DNA from: Pieris napi
Taxonomy: Eukaryota; Arthropoda; Insecta; Lepidoptera; Pieridae
Length of the DNA stretch: 64,000 nt
Reading direction: 5' to 3'
Assembly (NCBI RefSeq): GCF_905475465.1
Contig: NC_062245.1
Location: forward strand, 9,548,001 to 9,612,000
Within the stretch, counting starts at the first letter, position 1. Each line of letters opens with the position of its first letter. Positions 59,926 through 64,000 of the stretch are shown here, in pieces. The notes beneath the pieces are model-generated. The model did no database searches and was not told the DNA's origin. It saw nothing but the letters and a program-made list of their open reading frames with translations. The position numbers and the translations under genes were made by a program.

Positions 59926-60998
59926 GCTATATATTTAGCCAAAGTATTAATACGTAAGAACATTTTAGTATAAAATATACAAAAAGGTACAAATATCTAC
60001 GAAAGTAAAATAGCAATAAAAATTATTGAAATACGTATAATTAACTAATACATGCTGTGTGTGGTGTGAAAGTTTTTGTTTGTACTTGAGGGCGCGTATG
60101 TCCCTCTGAGTTTTAGTTAACGTATTGTATCTCATAAAATAATCATTATATTACGTGTCGATAATTTGAAACTCAAGGGACCACAGCAAACACACACAGT
60201 AATAAATTGCAAGTTACCATGAGTTGAAAATAACAAGCGATTAAATAACCACGAGGAGAAGTGTAAAATAAAAGTGTGTGAAAATTTCGTGATTTCTATA
60301 TAAATATAATTATTATGTATTAATAATTATATTAAACTTTTTATTGATTTATATTTCAAAAAGAAGTCGGTGATCAGTTTTTGAGGGAGCGACTTCAGTC
60401 AGTCAAACCAAGGACAGGTATGTGCATGATAAATAATTCAATATATAGATTGTCGGGAAGCCTGGACTTGTTTGAAATTATCGCATATTAGCGAGCAAGA
60501 TACTATTCCTTTAACTTCAAACTACCGAGGGGATTAAATAACATTGATTTTATTTAGTTAGTATTTTTCATGGAACCGGAAAATATGATCAAATAACGAG
60601 TATCAAATTATCGTGAGTCGACTGTATGTAATTTAAAACTACTCTTACCAACTACTTCAACAATTAGCTATAATGCACATTAATTTAAAAATAGAACTGT
60701 TAGAGATGGTACTTCTTATTTAAACCTACGATCGGCTAGCGCATGCGCATATCAGAATAGGATCAGACGTTTCAATGTCAGAGAAAGTGATAGTACATTT
60801 TCTAATCGTTTCCTATGTAGCTAGTTGGGCCTGTTTGTGTAATGTCGAGTAAGTCATGCTTATGTAATGAGACGCTAATGACAAACAGTGTTTAATACAA
60901 CGATTAATTAGAAAGGCATATAATGCAGGACACATACTTCTAAAATATAACAAAACATAACATTTATTTCATTAACTAAAAACGGTAACCCCAGTAAC
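59926..60998. other. No gene recognised
   Basis: Unique AT-rich sequence. Confidence 0.4.
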
Positions 60999-61232
60999 AG
61001 CTTGCGAATCTCGTTACTCTGAGGTTGTAGGTTCAATCCCCGTCTATGCACCATTGGACTTTATTTCTATGTATACTTAAAATTCGCTCGAACGGTGAAG
61101 GAAAACATCGTGAGGAAACCGGCGTGCCTCAGACCCAAAAACTCGGTGAGTGTTTAAGCACAGGAGGATGATCACCTACTTGCCTATTAGATTGACAAAT
61201 TATCATGAAATAGGTAGCGGCACTGGTTTTTT
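60999..61232 (+). mobile_element. tRNA-derived SINE, 5'-truncated
   Basis: Begins inside the tRNA-like head. It keeps the B box (GGTTCAATCCCC), the GGAAAACATCGTGAGGAAAC block, TGATCACCTACTTGCC and the 3' end GTAGCGGCACTGG, with a short deletion before it. Same family as 8568-8860. Confidence 0.85.
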
Positions 61233-61439
61233 TAAACGGTTATTCTCAACACAATACAAGCCAAAAAAAACCTCAAAACAAGCTAGTGCTATTCGGACAA
61301 CCTTAAGAGGAAACATTCTCTGATTCGATTTGTACAGTACAATGGAATTAAATTTAATAAATATTTACCAAATAATACTTTAACATTACTCTGAATTGCA
61401 TGGAAAAAACATGAATCCATCATGGCATACAAAATGGGC

Positions 61440-61570
61440 CCTTGACATTCACCTTTCCTGCGCGCGCGACTTTCCGGTTGGCGCGAAAGTGCGTGACGTC
61501 ACGATTGACAGGCGATTTCAAGATAAGGCTAAGCCGTGTTTACAATAGCTAATGCGTATCACATGTGACG
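61440..61570. promoter_or_regulatory. CpG-rich block with CRE and E2F-like sites
   Basis: Contains CGCGCGCG (61461-61468), the E2F-type GGCGCGAAA (61480-61488), the palindromic cAMP response element TGACGTCA (61494-61501), TGACAG (61506-61511) and AGATAAGG (GATA type, about 61521). Dense full-length motifs in GC-rich DNA suggest a promoter or enhancer. No adjoining exon was found. Confidence 0.3.
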
Positions 61571-61633
61571 ACTCAAGTGCGACTATCTCGATGATAAGCT
61601 TAAAGCTAACATGACTTAAAAAATAAAATATTA

Positions 61634-61803
61634 AAAATCAGTGGCGCTACAACCTTGTTAGGTTTGGGCCTCAGATTTCGTCGACTTTTTGGGTCTAACT
61701 CCAGTTTTCTCACGATTATTTCCTTAACCGTTCGAGCGAATGTTAAAAACGCATATAGAAAGAAAGTCCATTGGTGCACAGCACGGGATCGAACCTACGA
61801 ACT
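61634..61803 (-). mobile_element. tRNA-derived SINE with internal deletion
   Basis: Minus strand retains a B-box region (GTTCGATCCC), the body block (worn) and the tail GTAGCGCCACTGATTTTTAA, but lacks about 80 bp of the 3' body and the A-box side. It lies 400 bp from the plus-strand SINE copy at 60999. Confidence 0.8.
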
Positions 61804-62453
61804 TTTAAACTTATAATGAACATAGAGTACTATTTGATGTTGACATCCTTATTATTGAAGAAACAGATGTTACAAGTTAGGGCACATATTAATGGTTGGG
61901 ACAAACCCAAGACACGTATAAACAATAATGTTTATAAATAAACGAATATTTCGGTTTGAAACAGCTACGTCGCAGTAGAAGAGATAACATATTCACTAAT
62001 CAATTTAATAATTTGCTTCGCTATTATCATTTAAATCCATACATTTTAATCAGCCTATAAATAATCAATGAATAATTTACCCAATGACACCGAATTAACA
62101 ATTCGCCAAGTCACGAGCACTTTCGACAAAGAAAAAACCAAAAGCCAGTTTCATAAACACTGTACCTATGCTTAAACTTTGATTACAACATAATAGGGAA
62201 AAAATTATTTTATATTTTAAAATGTTTAAGTATATATAAATAATTCGTAGAAGGTTTTGTAAACCATTACTTAAAGTATATATCAACTAAGCTTCCAATC
62301 TCCTCTCTTATCATTCAAACTAGGGTGTAAACTCTTAAAGCTAGGAACTCAAGATATATCTATATCTAACCCACTTAAAGAAGTTTATTCTCAGTTATAA
62401 TACCACAAGAGCCCCGATGCCCGATAATTTTGAAGCTCGTGTGGTATTCGGGG
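61804..62453. other. No gene recognised
   Basis: Unique AT-rich sequence. Confidence 0.4.
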
Positions 62454-62683
62454 GATTATTTTTCCGACCCAAATGTCGGCCAATAGACTGCACCATGAGA
62501 CGAAATGTACAGTTAACAAATAAGAATTTCATAATGAATAAAACAACTACTTAATACTTTTCTTGAAGCAACGACCAGAGAAAATTTTCACAAAAAATTA
62601 TCAGTATAATACCATGTAGGTTGTACCACGTGACGTCGAATGGTGCAATTCTATTGGCCGATATTTGGGTCGGAAAAATAATC
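62454..62683. mobile_element. Inverted-repeat MITE, 230 bp
   Basis: Left arm 62454-62502 and right arm 62632-62683 are inverted copies over about 50 bp (GATTATTTTTCCGACCCAAA, then TCGGCCAATAGA and TGCACCAT). Divergence is a few percent plus small indels. No clear target duplication is seen, so the superfamily is open. Confidence 0.75.
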
Positions 62684-63111
62684 ATTAAAAACATACATGT
62701 CAAATACATATTAAAAAATATATATTAAAAACATAAAAATTCAAATATCATATCACGCCAACGTTGCACTGTTACTGCATTAGAATCCATCTACCAAAAA
62801 GACTAAAGCTAGGAACTCCGGATATAACTATACCTACTAATTCGAAATCGATATTAATGAACATGTAACACGCTATTTTCATAAACTCTTAATGGAGCAT
62901 AGGGCGATCCCAAATGTAACGGCTGTTTTATCGATCATTTTATGTATAGGTATAACTGATTAGCCATAGGAAATTAGTACATAGTAAGACTTTCTGCAAC
63001 AATAATTTATTCGCCAAAGAGCCAATGAAATTTCCTTTACATAGCCATGGGACAATGTACATCTAATCAATATTCATAAATTCATGTTGGTAAATACGTA
63101 ACACTTAGAAA
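62684..63111. other. No gene recognised
   Basis: Unique AT-rich sequence. Confidence 0.4.
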
Positions 63112-63250
63112 CGTTCCCAAAGAGGTAGAGCGGGCCAGAAGAACTGGCAAGAAACTCTCCGCAACTCTTATAAATCGCCAAGATTTTCTAAAAGGAAGTA
63201 CAATTTATGTTCTAAAAGTAAAATATATATATAACCGAAATACCCAATTA
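63112..63250 (+). repeat. Common lepidopteran interspersed repeat fragment
   Basis: AGAGCGGGCCAGAAGAACTG followed by GCAAGAAACTCTCCGCAACT and ATCGCCAAGATTTT is a phrase I recognise from many lepidopteran genomic sequences. Class not certain (probably non-LTR derived). Only one copy here. Confidence 0.5.
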
Positions 63251-64000
63251 TAAGAACAGTGTCATAATTCAACGGAATCAATTCAACCAATTTGCAAACA
63301 AATCGTTATTAATTCGAGATCGATAGGCAATCGTCGAGTAGGCAGTCTGGGCGCCAGCCGCCCACCACCACAAACTTACGAATCAAATTAATACTATCGC
63401 AATATTGCTTATTGACTTGCATAATTGCCAACGTAATTAAACTCGTAACTCTGTCATGGCGAACACGGATAGAGTACAAACTCGGCTAGACATGAGTTTG
63501 TTGGGAATTTTGAAATAACTCAAAGGATTTAGGAGAATTTATCTGTAAATTTGAGACCGAGTTTCTAGACATACCTACTTCTTATGTATAAATATAATAA
63601 CATATATATCCAGCATTACAAATACATTTACCGGCATTCTATACTACACAAAGAAAATACCATAAAATAATAAAAGATCAATGATATTAGAAAAAAATCA
63701 CCGAAAGAAAAACTGATGTTTGTTAACACACAAGCAGAATATTTTACCAATACAATGTATATAGAACCTTGGGAGAGCTTAGATCTATTAGGTAAGCGTT
63801 TGAGACGCGATTATTCTATCGGATTAGTAATCGAGGATCGTAAAACCCTACAATGTACTGGGATCATCCACATTTATGTCGTGAATTTCATTCGATACTT
63901 AATGAAGTTCTATTTATAGGTGCTAGGTTTACAGCCAGTATATCATAGGAAACGTCACAGAATTTCATTAAAATTCTAAGTTACTAGGTTTATAAGCACA
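63251..64000. other. No gene recognised at the right edge
   Basis: Unique AT-rich sequence. The open frame 63716-63919 (+) has no family resemblance and no supporting signals. Confidence 0.35.

Overview
The window reads as a gene-poor stretch of a lepidopteran (moth or butterfly) nuclear genome. The evidence is the repeat content: six copies of one tRNA-derived SINE of lepidopteran type, nine pieces of one jockey-like LINE whose 3' end is common in moths and butterflies, an RTE-like 3' end, and cut-and-paste elements of the PIF/Harbinger, mariner and pogo groups. Base composition is AT-rich, and I recognised no exon of a conserved host protein on either strand. The window is therefore best read as intergenic DNA or a very long intron. 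All confidently coding sequence belongs to transposable elements.

The main feature is a complete PIF/Harbinger element at 32714-35348. It has 40-bp terminal inverted repeats differing at two positions and TAA target duplications on both sides. It carries two genes on opposite strands that interlock. The plus-strand transposase has two exons (32796-33184 and 34026-34950), and its intron holds the whole second exon of the minus-strand gene. The minus-strand gene encodes a MADF DNA-binding protein (exons 35102-34970 and 33988-33570), and its intron holds the whole second transposase exon. The transposase frame is intact across the splice (437 aa). The MADF partner keeps its MADF domain, but an in-frame TAA cuts it off just before a BESS-like C-terminal motif that stays open to 33210. 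In Harbinger elements the two proteins are expected to act together: the MADF/Myb-like protein helps with DNA binding and nuclear import, and the transposase cuts.

Layout. From 1 to 16 kb there are LINE and SINE fragments (two insertions with exact target duplications), a 3 x 22-bp tandem repeat and a pre-miRNA-like hairpin. From 16 to 24 kb there is a 527-bp Harbinger-like MITE built of GC-rich 12-bp palindromes, another inverted-repeat element, a cluster of TGACAG motifs and a 5'-truncated RTE with a 12-bp duplication. From 24 to 32.7 kb there are scattered LINE/SINE pieces. The intact Harbinger follows. From 35 to 45 kb the sequence is mostly unique, with a higher-GC non-coding block at 38.3-39.7 kb and a 132-bp insertion framed by an 18-bp direct repeat. 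From 45 to 54 kb lie a pogo-like deletion derivative with six copies of a 15-bp motif, several LINE 3' ends and a mariner deletion derivative. From 54 to 64 kb there are LINE/SINE pieces, a strong palindrome and two more MITEs.

Limits. Assignments rest on translation by eye and remembered family motifs; no search was run. Short host exons, lncRNAs and microRNAs could be present and missed. Several GC-richer, motif-rich blocks are listed only as candidate regulatory DNA.
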